This document shows, in pieces, positions 11,977-24,188 of a stretch of 64,000 nucleotides of DNA. The first letter of the stretch is position 1; each line of letters starts with the position of its first letter. The position numbers were made by a program, and so were the translations under genes. The notes under the pieces were generated by a model. The model did no database searches, was not told the DNA's origin, and saw only the letters and a program-made list of their open reading frames with translations. Source of the DNA: Elephas maximus indicus (taxonomy: Eukaryota; Chordata; Mammalia; Proboscidea; Elephantidae); the NCBI RefSeq assembly GCF_024166365.1, contig NC_064830.1, forward strand, positions 93,860,968 through 93,924,967, in the 5' to 3' direction.

Positions 11977-13064
11977 AGCAGAGATTCAAGATGGTGGCCT
12001 AGTGAGATGCACCACGCCATCCCTCTACAGCAAAGACCCAAGAAACAAAGTGAAACAGATACAGGTGACAACCCTGGAACCCTGAGCATCAAATGAAAGG
12101 ATACAGAATTAGATCAAACACCAACTGGAAAAAGAAACTGAATGACAACAGTGAACAGGGAGAGACACAGAGTATGGGTGCCCTGCCACACAGCTGGGCA
12201 CACCTGAGAAATTTTGAGACAAAGCCAGCAGTGATCCTGGGTGAGGAGGACAGGAAGACAACATCATGGAACCCCCAATAGGAGACAGAGAAACTGTGTT
12301 GACATGCCTGGAGTGAAGCAAGGTGAGCAGAACATGAACTGGAGCTAAGGAGGGAAAGTACAGGAAGGAGGATGAGAGCTTCAGGGATCCTGGCATACAC
12401 AGAGCAGGGAGGGAGCCAGGACCCAGAGACAGGGTGACTCTCCAGAAGCAATACCTGACCAGAAGGCAGGTGGCAAGCACAGAGCAATAGATGACCACCC
12501 GTTTTTTGTTTTGTTTTTTCTCTCTCCTCCCCTCCCTGGCTACCCACCCCTTTCCCACAGGAGAGAACGCCAGTGCTCCCCTGTACCCTGCCCTACCTCC
12601 CGCTGCCTGGGAGAGGGCCTGCACACCCCCCAGCCAATCGCACCTTCCCTGTCCCATCAGAGACAGCACCTGTGTGCCCCCAGCCAACTGTCCCTCCCTC
12701 CCAGATAAAGGGAGAACTTCAGCACCCCCAGATGCCTACCTTGCTCGTTGCCCATCACCAGCCCACCCGGTGAGTGACTGTGAGCATTCCTATACTGCCA
12801 GATAGCCCCCACCCAGTACACATTCAGCCCTCTCACATGAACAGTGAACAGTGAGAAGGCCTTGCCTTGCCCACTGTTGCCCCATCCAACTGGGGATAGG
12901 AAGCGAATGCCCCTGTGCAGCAGACGAATGATCACGGAAGCACACCTGACCCACCTGCGCTGACAAATCAAAACAAAAGAAAACAAAAATCATAAATAAA
13001 TAAAACAACATCTTAATGTCTCAGACACAGCAGACAATATCAAATCATATAATGAAACGATAAG
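11977..13064 (+). mobile_element. L1 5'UTR/promoter
   Basis: It begins with a CAAGATGGTGG motif at 11988-11998, the YY1-like box typical of the first bases of an L1 promoter. It then turns GC-rich with C-rich blocks (12510-12960) and ends at the ORF1 start. The 192- and 152-codon frames on the minus strand lie in this GC-rich UTR and are not credible genes. It is the only 5' end of an L1 visible in the window. Confidence 0.78.
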
Positions 13065-13852
13065 ATGGCTCAATCAAATGACCAAAATAAAGGGGCAGAA
13101 AATTTTCCTGAGGAAGAGATGGTAATAGAACTGCCCGATAAAGAATTCAAAAGGCTAATATATACTCCAAAGAGATCAAGGAAAACACAGACAAAATCAT
13201 AGAAGAATTCAGGAAAAAAGTACAAGTGGAAAATGACTAATTAGACAATTAGAAATCATACAAAAACAGCAACTAGAAATCCAGAAGGTTAACAATAAAA
13301 TACCAGAAATAGATAACTCAGTGAAAGTACACAGAGGTAGAATGGAAACAATGGAAAGAAGAATTAATAAAATAGAGGACAAAATCTTTGATACCAGTGT
13401 GTTCAAGGAACAATCAGAAAAAAGAATGGGAAGAAAAAAATGGAGAAAGCCTATGAGTTTTGTGGGACACTAAGAAGAGGAATAATTTACACATGTGATT
13501 GGAATTCCAGAACGGGAGAAAACTAAACAAAAAAAAAAAAAAGCACAGAGAGAACTTTTGAAGATCTTCTGGAAGAAAATTTCCCCAATATCATGAAAGA
13601 TGAGGTTTTTATGAAAGAAGTTCAGTGAACCCCATCCAGGATAGACCCCAGAAGAAAGTCATCAAGACAACATAATCAAACTTTCCAAGACCAAAGATAA
13701 AGAAAGAATTCTGAGAGGAGCTCAGGAAAAATGAAATATCATCTACAAAGGGACTCCAAAAAGACTAAGCTCTGATTTCTTGGCAGAGACCATGCAGGCA
13801 AGAGGGTGATGGGATGACATACATAAAATCCTGAAAGAAAAGAATTGCCAAC
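13065..13852 (+). pseudogene. L1 ORF1 remnant
   Basis: An ATG at 13065 opens MAQSNDQNKGAENFPEEEM, and a Lys/Glu-rich coiled-coil-like region follows. The frame shifts before about 13170-13190 and stops accumulate. The next module (GGAATTCCAGAACGGGAG, 13500-13520) corresponds to the start of the ORF1 RNA-binding domain. A MaLR LTR interrupts it at 13853, and the remainder appears after 14371. ORF1 normally encodes a trimeric RNA chaperone; this copy is dead. Confidence 0.75.
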
Positions 13853-14370
13853 TGTTACAGATCGAATTTTGTCTCCCAAAAATGTGTATCAAGTGGGCTA
13901 GGACATGATTCCCAATATTATGTGACTGTCCGCCATTTTGTGATCTGATGTGATTATTCTATGTATTATAAATCCTAACCTCTATGATGTTAATGAGGCA
14001 CGATTGCAGGCAGTTATGTTAATGAGGCAGGACTCAATCCACAAGATTAGGGTGTATTTTGAATCGATGCCTTTTGAAATATAAAAGAAACGAGAAGAGA
14101 GACAGGGGACCTCATACCACCAAGAAAGAAGCACTGGGAGCACAACACATCCTTCGGACCTGGGCTCCCTACACTGAGAAGCTCCTAGATCAAGAGAAGA
14201 TTGATGACAAGGACCTTCCCCCAGAGCTAATAGAAAGAGAGAAAGCCTTCCCCTGGAGCTGGTGATCTGAATTTGGACTTCTAGCCTGCTAGACTGTGAG
14301 AGAATAAATTTCCATTTGTTAAAGCCATCCACTTATGGTATTTCTGTTATAGCAGCACTAGCTAAAGACA
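13853..14370 (+). mobile_element. Solo LTR, MaLR type
   Basis: Starts TGTTACAG, ends AAAGACA, with a perfect 5-bp TSD CCAAC (13848-13852 and 14371-14375). The internal AATAAA-type signal (AGAGAATAAATT) is near 14300. The organisation and 5-bp TSD fit an ERVL-MaLR solo LTR. Five related insertions lie at 14823, 21745, 30118, 38725 and 49222. Confidence 0.85.
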
Positions 14371-14822
14371 CCAACCAAGAATCATATACCTAGCAAAATT
14401 GACTCTCAAATAAAAAAATGATGGTGAAATTAGGACATTCTCAGATAAACAAAAGTTAAGGGAATTTGTAAAAACCAGATTATCCTTAAGAAGAAATATT
14501 AAAGGGATTCTTTCGGATAAAGAACCAACTACAGCAGACGACAACCTGAGAGCAAGCTACAAGATGGCATCACCAACATTCCAACCCAGATAGAGAAATC
14601 TCAAAAGTAAAATAAGGCTAGAGAATCAAAAACAGGGAACGAAGGGTGTCAATCTGAAATTGATGACAACTTCAAAATAAAAAGGGGAACAAATAGTATA
14701 ATTGCGGAACTTCCATATGGACAGGAAGTCAAGGCAGTGTCTACAAATAACACTGTTTTAAACATAGGGTGATAAACATACACTTCACAGTGACCACAAA
14801 GAAAATTAACAAACTTACCCAT
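14371..14822 (+). mobile_element. L1 ORF1/ORF1-3' region, continuation
   Basis: The L1 sequence resumes after the LTR with ATATACCTAGCAAAATTG and GGGATTCTTTCGGATAAAG, and continues as degenerate ORF1 C-terminal and spacer sequence. It is cut by the next LTR insertion at 14823. Confidence 0.7.
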
Positions 14823-15586
14823 TGTCTTAGTTATCTAGAGCTGCTGCAGCTGAAATACCACAGGTGTATGGCTTTAACAAAGAGAAATGTATTCTCTCTC
14901 AGTCTAGTAGGCTAGAAGTCTGAATTCAGGGTGCCAGCTCCAGGTGAAGGCTTTCTTTCTCTTTCAGCTCTAGAGGAAGGTCCTTGTCATAAATTTTCCT
15001 CTGGTCTAGGAGCTTCTCAGTGCAGGGGCCTCATGTCCAAAGGACATGCTCCTCTCCTGGTTCTTCATTCTTGGTGTCGTAAGGTCCACCTGTCTCTCTG
15101 CTTGCTTCTTTCTTTTGTATCTGAAAAGAGAATGACTCAAGACACACCTAATCTTGTAGATTGAGTCCTGTATCATTAACATAACTGCCTCTAATCCTGC
15201 CTCATTAACATCATACAAGTAGGATTTACAGCGCATAGAAAAATCACATCAGATCACAAAATGGTGGACAGTCACACAATACTGGGAATTATGGCCTAGC
15301 CAAGTTGACACACACTTTTGGGGACCTCATTACAACCAAGCAAGGAAAGCCAAGAGTGCATGCATCCTTTGGACCCAGTTTACCTGCATTGAGAACCTCC
15401 TAGACCAGGGAAAGATTGATGACAAGCACCTTCCCCCAGAACTGACAGAGGTAGAAAGCCTTTCCCTGGAGCTGGTGCCCTGAATTTAGACTTCTAGCCT
15501 CCTAAAATGTGAGAGAATAAACTTCTGTTTGTTAAAGCCATCCACTTGTGGTACTTCTGTTATAGCAGTACTAAGTGTCTAAGACA
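14823..15586. mobile_element. Fold-back MaLR LTR insertion
   Basis: The left part (14823-15320) is a MaLR LTR read on the minus strand; the right part (15326-15586) is the 3' half of the same LTR on the plus strand. They join through a shared GGGGAC at 15320-15325. The outer ends are inverted (TGTCTTAG ... CTAAGACA) and are flanked by CCCAT (14818-14822) and TCCAT (15587-15591), a 5-bp TSD with one mismatch, so it behaves like one insertion. The sense and antisense halves share more than 200 bp and could pair into a hairpin. Confidence 0.8.
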
Positions 15587-15767
15587 TCCATCAAAAGAAA
15601 CAAGAAGAAAATAAAAATGACTGAAAACCAAACCAAAAAACTGAGTAAACACAAAATCAACAAAAAAAGAAGTAAATGAAAAGGCAATCCATGAACAAAA
15701 AGAACTCAGCACAGAAAATTAAACAGAACAAAGAAGCTGTCAGCACCACAAAAAAAAATCATAAAAA

Positions 15768-17036
15768 ATGACAGCAATAAATTCATATCTATCAATAATC
15801 ACACTGAATGTAAATGGGTTAAATGTACCCATTCAAGAGACAGAGAATGACAGAGTGCATTAAAAAAAAAAAAAAAGACCCATCAATATACTGCCTACCA
15901 GAGACATGTTTTAGACACAAAGACATAAAGTTAAAAATCAAATGAGGGAAAAAAGTATATCAAGAAACAGTAACCAAAAAGAGTGTGAGTGGCAATATTA
16001 ATCTGATAAAACAGACTTTAAATCAAGCTCCATCATAAGAGACAAGGAAAAACAGTATATAATGATTGAGTATCAGTCCACCAAGAGGATATAACCTTAA
16101 TAAATATCTATACTCCCAATGACAGAGCTCCAAAATACATAAAACAAAACCTAACAGAAATGAAAAGAGAAATAGACAGTTCTACAACAATAGTAGGAGA
16201 ATTTAACACACCACTTTTGATGATGGACAAAAGTAGAAACTCAACAAAGATACAGAAGATCTAAATAACAATCAACCAACTTGATCTCATAGACGTATAC
16301 AGAGCACTCTACCCAATAACAGAGCACATTCTTCTTCAGTACGCATCAATCATTGTCTAGAATAGACCATATCCTAGGCCATGAAGCAAGCATCAATAAA
16401 TTAAAAAATATCAAAATACTACAAAGCATCTTCTCAGATTACAACACTATAAAATTAGAAATCAACAACAGGAAGAACAAGGGGAAAAAAAATCAAATAC
16501 TTGGAAACTGAACAATGCCAGGCTTAAAACCCACTGGGTAATAAAGAAATTAAAGATGAAATGAAAAAATTCCTAAAATCAAATGAGAATGAAAATACAA
16601 CGTACCAAAACCTTTGGGTCACAGCAAAAGCAGTGTTCAGAGTCCAATTTATAGCAATAAACACACACATCAAAAAAGAAGGGCCAAAATCAATACCTTA
16701 ACTCTACAACTTGAAAAAAAGCAGCAAAAGAAGCCCACAGCCGCCAGAAAAAAGGAAACAATAAAGATTAGAGCAGAAGTAAATGAAACAGAAAAACAAT
16801 TGAAACAATCAACTAGAGTAGAAGTTAGTTCTTTGAAAGGGTCAATAAAATTGACAAATCACTGGCCAAACTGACCAAAGAAAAAAGGAGAAGGTGCAAA
16901 TAAGCAAAGGGAGAAACGAGATGGGCGACATCACAACAGAACTAACTGAAATAAAAATGATCATAACAGAATACTATGAAAAATTGTACACCAACAAACT
17001 TGAAAACCTAGAGAAAACGGACAAATTCCCAATCTT
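15768..17036 (+). pseudogene. L1 ORF2 endonuclease region (broken)
   Basis: An ATG at 15768 starts with SIITLNVNGLNVP, the EN motif that includes its conserved Asn. The remainder of the endonuclease is recognisable (TYQRHVLDT..., and NIIFSD...-like patches) but holds many stops and shifts. It reaches the segment that normally precedes the RT fingers (KLENLEKTDKFPI), and at about 17036 jumps directly to sequence from the far C-terminal half. Confidence 0.8.
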
Positions 17037-17583
17037 TGACAAAGGGTCATAGTCCTTTAAATGGGGGAGACATGGTCTCTTGAACAAACGGTGCTGGCAA
17101 AACTGGATATCCATTTGCAGAAAAATGAAACAGGGCCCATACCTCACCCCATACACAAAAACTAACTCAAGATGGATCAAAGACCTAAATGTAAAACCTA
17201 AAACTATGAAGTTCATGAAAGAAAACATAGGGACAATGCTAGGGGCCCTAATTTATGGCGTAAATAGACTATCAAGCATAATTAAAAATTCACAGACTCC
17301 AGAAAATAAACTAGATAACTGGGACCTCCTAAAAATTAAATACTTCTGGTCATCAAAAGACTTACCCGAAAGAGTAAAAAGAGAACCTACAGACTGGGAA
17401 AAAATCGTTGGCAGCGACATATCTGATAAAGGTTTAATCTCTAAAATATACAGAAAACCTCAACAATAAAAGGACAAGCAACTAATCACAAAATGGGCAA
17501 AGGACATGAACAGACATGTCACCAAAGAGGACATTAAGACGGCCAACAAATATATGAAAAGATGCTTGGTATCATTAACCATT
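17037..17583 (+). pseudogene. L1 ORF2 C-terminal region joined to endonuclease part
   Basis: It begins at the part that normally reads FDKG....WG...LFN (17037-17090), far downstream in ORF2. The open frame 17080-17469 encodes NWISICRKMKQGPYLTPYT, WIKDLNVKPKTMKF and WDLLKIKYFW. The RT palm and fingers are missing between the two parts. It ends at the RTE insertion at 17584. Confidence 0.82.
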
Positions 17584-20130
17584 GCTGTTGTTGTTGTTAG
17601 GTGCCTTCGAGTCGGTTCCAACTCATAGCGACCCTATGTACAACAGAACAAAACAATTCCCAGTCCTGCACCCTCCTTGCAATCATTACTATGCTTGAGC
17701 CCATTGTTACAGCCACTGTGTCAATCCATCTCATCAAGGGTCTTCCTGGTTTTTGCTGACCCTCTACTTTACCAAGCATGATGTCCTTCTACAGGGACTG
17801 GTCCCTCCTGATGACATGTCCACAGTATGTGAGACGAAGTCTCACCATCCTTGCTTCTAAGGAGCGTTCTGGCTGTACTTCTTCCGAGACAGATTTGTTC
17901 GTTATTCTGGCAGCCTATGTCTTCGCCAACACCATAACTCAAAGGCATCAGTTCTTCACTGGTCTTCCTTATTCATTGTCCAGTTTTCACATGCATATGA
18001 GGAGATTGAAAACACCATGGCTTGGGTAAGACGCACCTTAGTCCTTAAAGTGACGTGGTTGCTTTTTAACTCTTTAAAGTGGTCTTTTGCAGCAGATTTG
18101 CCCAATGCAATGTGTCATTTGATTTTTTGACTACTGCTTCTGTGGGCCTTGATTGTGGATACAAGTAAAATGAAATCTTTAACAACGTCAATATTTTCTC
18201 TATTTATCATGATGTTGCTTCTTGGTACAGTTGTGAGGATTTTTGTTTTCTTTATGTTAAGGTGTAATCCATAGAAAAGGCTGTAGTCTATGATCTTCAA
18301 TAAGTGCTTCAAGTCCTCTTCACTTTCAGCAAGCAAGGTTGTGTTATCTGCATATCTCAGGTTGTTAATGAATCTTCCTCCAATCCTGATGCCACGTTCT
18401 TCTTCATATAGTCCAGCTTCTCGGATTATTTGTTCAGCATACAGATTCAGTAAGTACAGAGAAAGGATACAAATCTGATGCACACCTTCCCTGATTTTAA
18501 ACCACACAATATCCCCTTGTTCTGTTCCAATGACTGCTTCTTGGTCTGTGTACATGTTCCACATGGGGACAATTAAGTGTTCTGGAATTCCCATTCTTCG
18601 CAATGTTATCCATAATTTGTTATGATCCGCACAGTCAAATGCTTTTGCATAGTCAATAAAACACAGGTAAACATTTTTCTGGTATTCTCTGCTTTCAGCC
18701 AAGATCCACCTGGCATCAACAATGATATCCTTGTTTCCACGTCATCTTCTGAATCCAGCTTGAATTTCTGGCAGTTCCCTGTCAATGTACTCCTGCAATC
18801 GCTTTTGAATGATCTTCAGCAAAATTTTACTTGTTTGTGATAATAATGATATTGTTTGATAATTTCTGCATTCTGTTGGATCACCTTTCTTTGGAATGGG
18901 CACAAATATGGATCTCTTCCAGTTGGTTGGCCAGATAGCTGTCTTCCAAATTGCTTGGTATAGACGAATGAGCACTTCTAGTGCTACATCTGTTGGTTGA
19001 AACATCTCAGTTGGTATTCTGTCGGTTCCTGGAGACTTGTTTTTCGCCAATGCCTTCCAGTGCAACTTGGACGTCTTCCTTCAGTACCATCAGTTCTTGA
19101 TCATATGCGTTATCTACTGAAATGGTTGAACATCAACCATTTCTTTTTGGTATAGTGACTCTGTGTGTTCCTTCCATCTTCTTTTGATGCTTCCCGTGTT
19201 GTTCAATATTTTCCCCTTAGAATACTTCAGTATTGCAACTCAAGACTTGAATTTTCTCTTCAGCTTGAGAAATGCTGAGTGTGTTCTTCCCTTTTAGTTT
19301 TTTAACTCTAGGTCTTTGCACATTACATTAAAATACTTGGTCTTCTCAAGCCACCTTTGAAATCTTCTGTTCATTTTTTTTTAACTTCATCATTTCTTCC
19401 TTTCACTTTAGCTACTCTATGTTCACGAGCAACTTTCAGAGTCTCTTCTGACATCCATTTTGGTCTTTTCTTTTTTTCCTGTCTGTTTAATGACCTCTTG
19501 CTTTCTTCACGTATGATGTCCTTGATGGCATTTCACAACTCATCCTGCCTTCAGTCATTAGTTTTTAATGAGTCAAATCTATTCTTGAGATGGTCTCTAA
19601 ATTCAGGAGGAATGTGTTCCAGGCCATACCTTGGCTCTCATGAACTTGTTCTAACTTTCTTCAGCTTCAACTTGAACTTGCATAGGAGCAATTGATGGTC
19701 TGTTCCACAGTCAGCCCCTGGCTTTGTTCTGAGTGATGATATTGAGTTTTTCCATTATCTCTTTCCACAGATGTAGTTGAGTTGATTCCCATGTGTTCCA
19801 TCTGGCGAGGTCCACGTGTAGTCACTGTTTATGTTGGTGAAAAAAGCTATTTGCAATGAAAAAGTCTTTGGTCTTGCAAATTCTATCATGCAATCTCTGG
19901 AGTCATTTCTGTCACTAAGGCCACATTTTCCAACTACTATTCTTTCTTCTTTGTTTCCAACTTTCGCATTCCAATCACCAGTAGTTATCAATGCATCTTG
20001 ATTGCATGTTTGATCAATTTCAGACTGCAGAAGTTGGTAAAAAAATCTTCGGTTTCCTCATCTTTGGCATTAGTGGTTGATGTGTAAATTTGAATAATAG
20101 TCGTATTAACTGTTCTTCTTTGTAGGAGTA
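17584..20130 (-). mobile_element. RTE-clade LINE, longest copy, antisense
   Basis: On the minus strand this copy reaches upstream into the AP-endonuclease: 19991-19755 encodes TGDWNAKVG and NSDYTWTSPDGTHGNQLNYI, the catalytic-core motifs of RTE endonucleases. The RT region has TDRIPTEMFQ (near 19000), the FIDYAKAFDC motif (near 18640) and YADN at the catalytic box (near 18340). The C-terminal end carries RRWIDTVAVTM-like sequence. Frameshifts and stops prevent expression. Confidence 0.92.
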
Positions 20131-21018
20131 TATCCACATACATACATACATATTTGTATGTACAACATGTATATTCATATATATAATAGAGCACAAGGGG
20201 TGTACAGTCACAGAAGCTTCCTAGACATATCCAAACACCTTGAGGTGCCAAGTTACTGGGGCTGAGGTCTGGGAACCATGGTCTCAGAGGACATCTAGGT
20301 CAGTTGACATAACATAGTTCATAAAGAAAATGTTCTACACCCTACTTTGGTGAGTAGCCTCTGGGGTCTTAAAAGCTTGTAAGCAGCCATCTAAGATAAC
20401 ATCTATTGGTCCCATCCTGTCTGGAACAAAGGAGAATGAAGAAAACCAAAGACACAAGGAATATATTAGTACAAAGGACTAAGGGACCACAGAAACCACA
20501 GCCTCTACCAGCCTCAGCCTAGAAGAACTAGATGGTGCCTGGCTACCACCACTTACAGCTTTGATGAGGATCAGAATAGAGGGTCCCGGACAGAGCAGGA
20601 GAAAAATGTACAACAAAATTCAAATTCACAAAAAATACCAGACTTACAGATCTGAGAAGGACTGGAGGAAGTCTTGAGACTATAGCTCCCTGGAAACCCT
20701 GCTAACTCAGAACTGAAGCCACTCCTGAAGTTCACCTTTCAGCCAAAGATTAGACAGACCTACAAAACAGACAGTAACATGAGTGAAGAATGTACCTCTG
20801 AGATCAGTTAAGTATACAAGACCAAATGGGCAACATCTTCCCAAAAGGAAAGACAAGAATGCAGGAAAGGACAGGAAAACTGGACAAACGAAAATGGGGA
20901 ACCAATGGTGGAAAGGGGGAGGGTGATGACACATTGCGGATATTGCAACCAATGTCACGAAAAAATTTGTGTATAAAATTTTGAATGAGCAACTAATTTG
21001 CTTTGTAAGCTTTCACCT
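20131..21018 (+). mobile_element. L1 3'UTR, downstream end of the internally deleted L1
   Basis: After a short ATAC/ATAT-rich stretch (20135-20190), the L1 3'UTR module runs from about 20195 through GGGGTCTTAAAAGCTTGTAAG and the polypurine-rich end to CTTTCACCTAAAGC. The poly(A) is replaced by a (CA)n run at 21022-21040. It is probably the 3' end of the same L1 that starts at 11977, but the RTE sits at the junction, so this is inferred. Confidence 0.72.
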
Positions 21019-21021
21019 AAA

Positions 21022-21040
21022 GCACACACACACACACACA
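21022..21040. repeat. (CA)n microsatellite
   Basis: An alternating CA run of about 19 bp at the boundary of two L1 3' ends; probably grew from an A-rich tail. Confidence 0.85.
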
Positions 21041-21401
21041 AAAGCTTGCAAGTGGCCATCCAAGGCACAACAACTGACCTCTATTTGCCTGCACCAATAG
21101 AGGAAGAAGGAGAGTCAGGAAGAGGAGGAGGAAGTGGAATGTGTGGCTAATTGCCTCCATGAACAACTGCCTCATTTATCATGAGACCAAAAGAAGTGGG
21201 TGGTGCCCAGCTACTATTACTGAGACTCTGTAGAAGAGTCCTGATCAAAAGAGAGAAGATGCAGAGCAGAATTTCAAATTCTTATGGACTCCAGACTTCC
21301 TGGAGCCATGAAGGTTGGATGAACCCCTGAAACTATTGCTTTGAGATAATAATTAAACCTTAAATCAAAAATACCCAGAACTCTTCTTAAAACCAAACAA
21401 T

Positions 21402-21564
21402 GTTATTGTTGTTGTGTGTTGTCAAGTTTATTCTGACTCGTAGCGACCATATAGGACAGAATAGAACTGCCCCATAGGGTTTCCAAGGAGCAGCTGATAG
21501 ATTTGAACTGCCGACTTTCGGTTAGCAGCCTGAGCTCTTAACCACTTCACCACCAGGACGCTGT
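21402..21564 (-). mobile_element. AfroSINE in L1 3' end
   Basis: An antisense copy: ATTCTGACTCGTAGCGACC, CCCCATAGGGTTTCCAAGGAG, then CCACCAGGACG. The imperfect TSD AAAACCAAACAAT (21389-21401) / AAAATCAAGCAAT (21565-21577) is confirmed by the uninterrupted L1 copy near 31360. Confidence 0.93.
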
Positions 21565-21744
21565 AAAATCAAGCAATAGTTTAGCTTAACTAGTAAAAAA
21601 ATGTCTGCCTTGAGAATTATGCTTTTTTAAGAACTCCCCATATGGGATCAAATTGACAACAGTAACTCAAAAGATTAGATAAGAACGTTAGTGGGCAATG
21701 AATTTACGTTACTGGGGAGGAACAACTCAGAAAAAAAAGGTGAG

Positions 21745-22369
21745 TGTTATGAATTGAATTGTGTCCCCCCAAAAAATGTGTGTTAACTTGGCTAGGCCAT
21801 GATTCCCAGTATCACGTGGTTGTCCACTATTTAGTTATTTGATGTAATTTTCCTATGTGTTGTAAATCCTAATCTCTGCCTGTGGTTAACGAGGCAAGAT
21901 TAGGTTATGTTAAAGAGGATTAGGGTGGGATGCAACACCTTTACTCAGGATCCAATGTGAGGAGATTTTCCCTCAGATGTGGCCTGCATCACCTTTTATC
22001 TTACAAGGAATAAAAGGAGAGAGAAGCGAGCAAAGAGACGGGAACCAAATTACCACCAAGAAAGAAGTGCCAGGAATGGAGTATATCTTTTAGACCCAGG
22101 GTCCCTGTGTTGAGAAGTTCCTAGACCAGGGGAAGATTGATGACCAGAACTTCCTCCAGAGCCAAAAGAGAGAGAAAGCCTTCCCCTGAAGCTGGCACCC
22201 TGAATTCGGATTTCTAACATCTAGAATGTGAGAGAATAAATTTACGTCTGTTAAAGCCATCCATTTGTGGTATTTTTTTTTTTTTTAGAATGTGAGAGAA
22301 TAAATTTACGTCTGTTAAAGCCATCCATTTGTGGTATTTCTGTTATAGCAGCACTAGATAACTAAGACA
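21745..22369 (+). mobile_element. MaLR solo LTR with internal tandem duplication
   Basis: Begins TGTTATGAATTG and ends CTAAGACA with a perfect GTGAG TSD (21740-21744, 22370-22374). A segment of about 53 bp holding the AATAAA signal (22222-22274) is repeated at 22286-22340, separated by a T run. This makes it about 100 bp longer than its relatives. Confidence 0.88.
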
Positions 22370-22599
22370 GTGAGAATGATTGCACAACTTGAAGAATGTA
22401 ATCAATGTAACTGAATTGTACACGTAGAAACTTGAATTGGTTTATGTTTTGCTGTGTATATTCTCAATAACAACAACAAAATAAATAAAATTTTAAAAAA
22501 GGAGAGCGTTGGCTGCACCCTGACAAAGGCAGAAAACTTTCGAGACCTGGAAAAACAAGGCAGTTCCATTGAGCTCTGGCTCTCACAGTTCTCACAGTA

Positions 22600-22720
22600 A
22601 TAAAGTAAGGCTCAAAATAATTGAAGACTCATTCAGGGTCAAATAACCATTAAGTGGCAGATTCAGGATTTAAACTCAAGTCGCCGTAAAGTTGTGGTCT
22701 TCATAGCTGTGCCATCTCCC
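22600..22720 (-). repeat. MIR fragment
   Basis: Diverged MIR core in antisense (GGGTCAAATAACCATTAAGTGGCAGATTCAGGATTTAAACTCAAG, judged by eye). Low similarity, typical of an ancient SINE. Confidence 0.55.
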
Positions 22721-23489
22721 TTCCTTTGAGACAGAATGGAAGAGGAATGAAAACATCAAACATCTGGAGGGGAAAGAGGAGACAGCAGATTCAACCTTCA
22801 TGACTGATGGCCTCTTTTCCTTGTGAAGTAGGATGGGAGGCTCTTGCAGGCAACAGTGCGAGCACTGCTATTCACATTGAGGGTACCAGGGAGCTGAAGA
22901 GGAGTCAGTCACCTTCCTGGCCCAAGATTATCTGGGCTAGCCAGTGAAACGGAGGTGTCCCCACAGAAGAAATTCAGCAGGGAGAATTGTCAGGTGGCCC
23001 CCTTCTGCTCTGCAGCAGCTTTAGGAGACAAATGTGCAAATTCAGAGGGTGTGAGTTGACTCAAGCTAGATATGAGTCAGCGAGGAGTGGAGGTCTTCCA
23101 AATAAAGCTCATGCAAAATCAGCCGCTCCCTAGAGCCCAGAAAGGAAAGGCAATGTCCAGCCCTGCCCCCATCTCACCCTGCCCTGATGGCACCTGACGT
23201 TCTGTTTTCTGCACAGTTTTGCCCTGTGCCTACAGAGAGGCCTGGATGAAGAGGAATGAGGCCAAAGGAAGGGTGAAAGAGTCTTTGATGGGTTCTGTAG
23301 GGGGCCCTGGGCAGCAGAGAAGGGAGTGATGAGGCAAGCTGCAGGGAGGAAGCAAGGCCTAATGCCTAAAGGATTTTAACCAAGGAGTTGGGTTGCCCTA
23401 GTGGCATTGTAGCAGAGTTGTTAAAAATTGTAAATTTACATTAAGTGTAAATTGACTACAGCCTCCAAAGTAGGCTTTCCCATCAGATT

Positions 23490-23590
23490 CTAAATTAAAA
23501 TCCCAGCTCTATCATTTACTTTCTATGACCTTGGGAAAGTTACTTAACCTCTCTGAACAGTGATTATTTGAAAAATGGAGATTCAAAAAA
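23490..23590 (+). repeat. MIR fragment
   Basis: Matches the MIR core CCTTGGGAAAGTTACTTAACCTCTCTGAA. The flanks are too diverged to place its ends. Confidence 0.6.
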
Positions 23591-24188
23591 TACTATCTAC
23601 TTAGACTTGAGTCAGAATCGAATCGACGGCACTGGGCTTGGGTACTAAGACTTGCATTCCTAGCAATTGCACGTTAAGTAACTTCAACCAACCCATTCAC
23701 TGAGGAAGTTAGAAAAGCTGGGCAAAATATAAAAAAAAAATCTGCTTGAAGACATTGGTGTGTTAAGAAGATAGTGAAGAATTACAAGGCTAAGATCTGG
23801 GAGAAGACAGAAATCGAGAGAGTGAGTCCAAAACTTCAGACCACTTTTTCCTGAAGTTGTCTGCCAATTTTAGAAGAGATGGATGAATGTCTGAGAGGCT
23901 GAATGGTCTTTTGATGGCTTTATTCAACTAGAGAACAATTACTAGAATACTGGACCTGCCAAGGCAAGGGTCCTTATTAAAGCCTCTATGCTTTGGAGTG
24001 AGAACCACAAAAGGCTGCATTATAGGAGTCAGAGTGAACCAGAAATAGACCATCCCTCACATGTACTAAAGCCTAGCTTCCAATCATCTCAAATTCTGAA
24101 ATTGTTTTAAGGTAGTCTGAATCGCTAGAACCCTCAGGCACTAGCAGTGTAAATCCTGGCAGAAGTAAACGTAAATTCTTTCCGTAGG

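Larger units (their letters stand above)
21041..22500 (+). mobile_element. L1 3' end, split by AfroSINE and LTR
   Basis: A variant L1 3'UTR (21041-21401), continuing at 21565-21744 and again at 22370-22500 to an A-rich end. The three parts align co-linearly with the uninterrupted copy at 31030-31668. Confidence 0.82.
22501..24188. other. Low-repeat spacer with MIR relics
   Basis: Mostly single-copy-like sequence without a convincing coding frame. Two MIR-like fragments are recorded separately. Nothing else recognised. Confidence 0.5.

Noticed and set aside
12109..12687. 192-codon and overlapping 152-codon open frames on the minus strand
   Set aside because: They lie within the GC-rich L1 5'UTR, overlap each other in different frames and show no domain.
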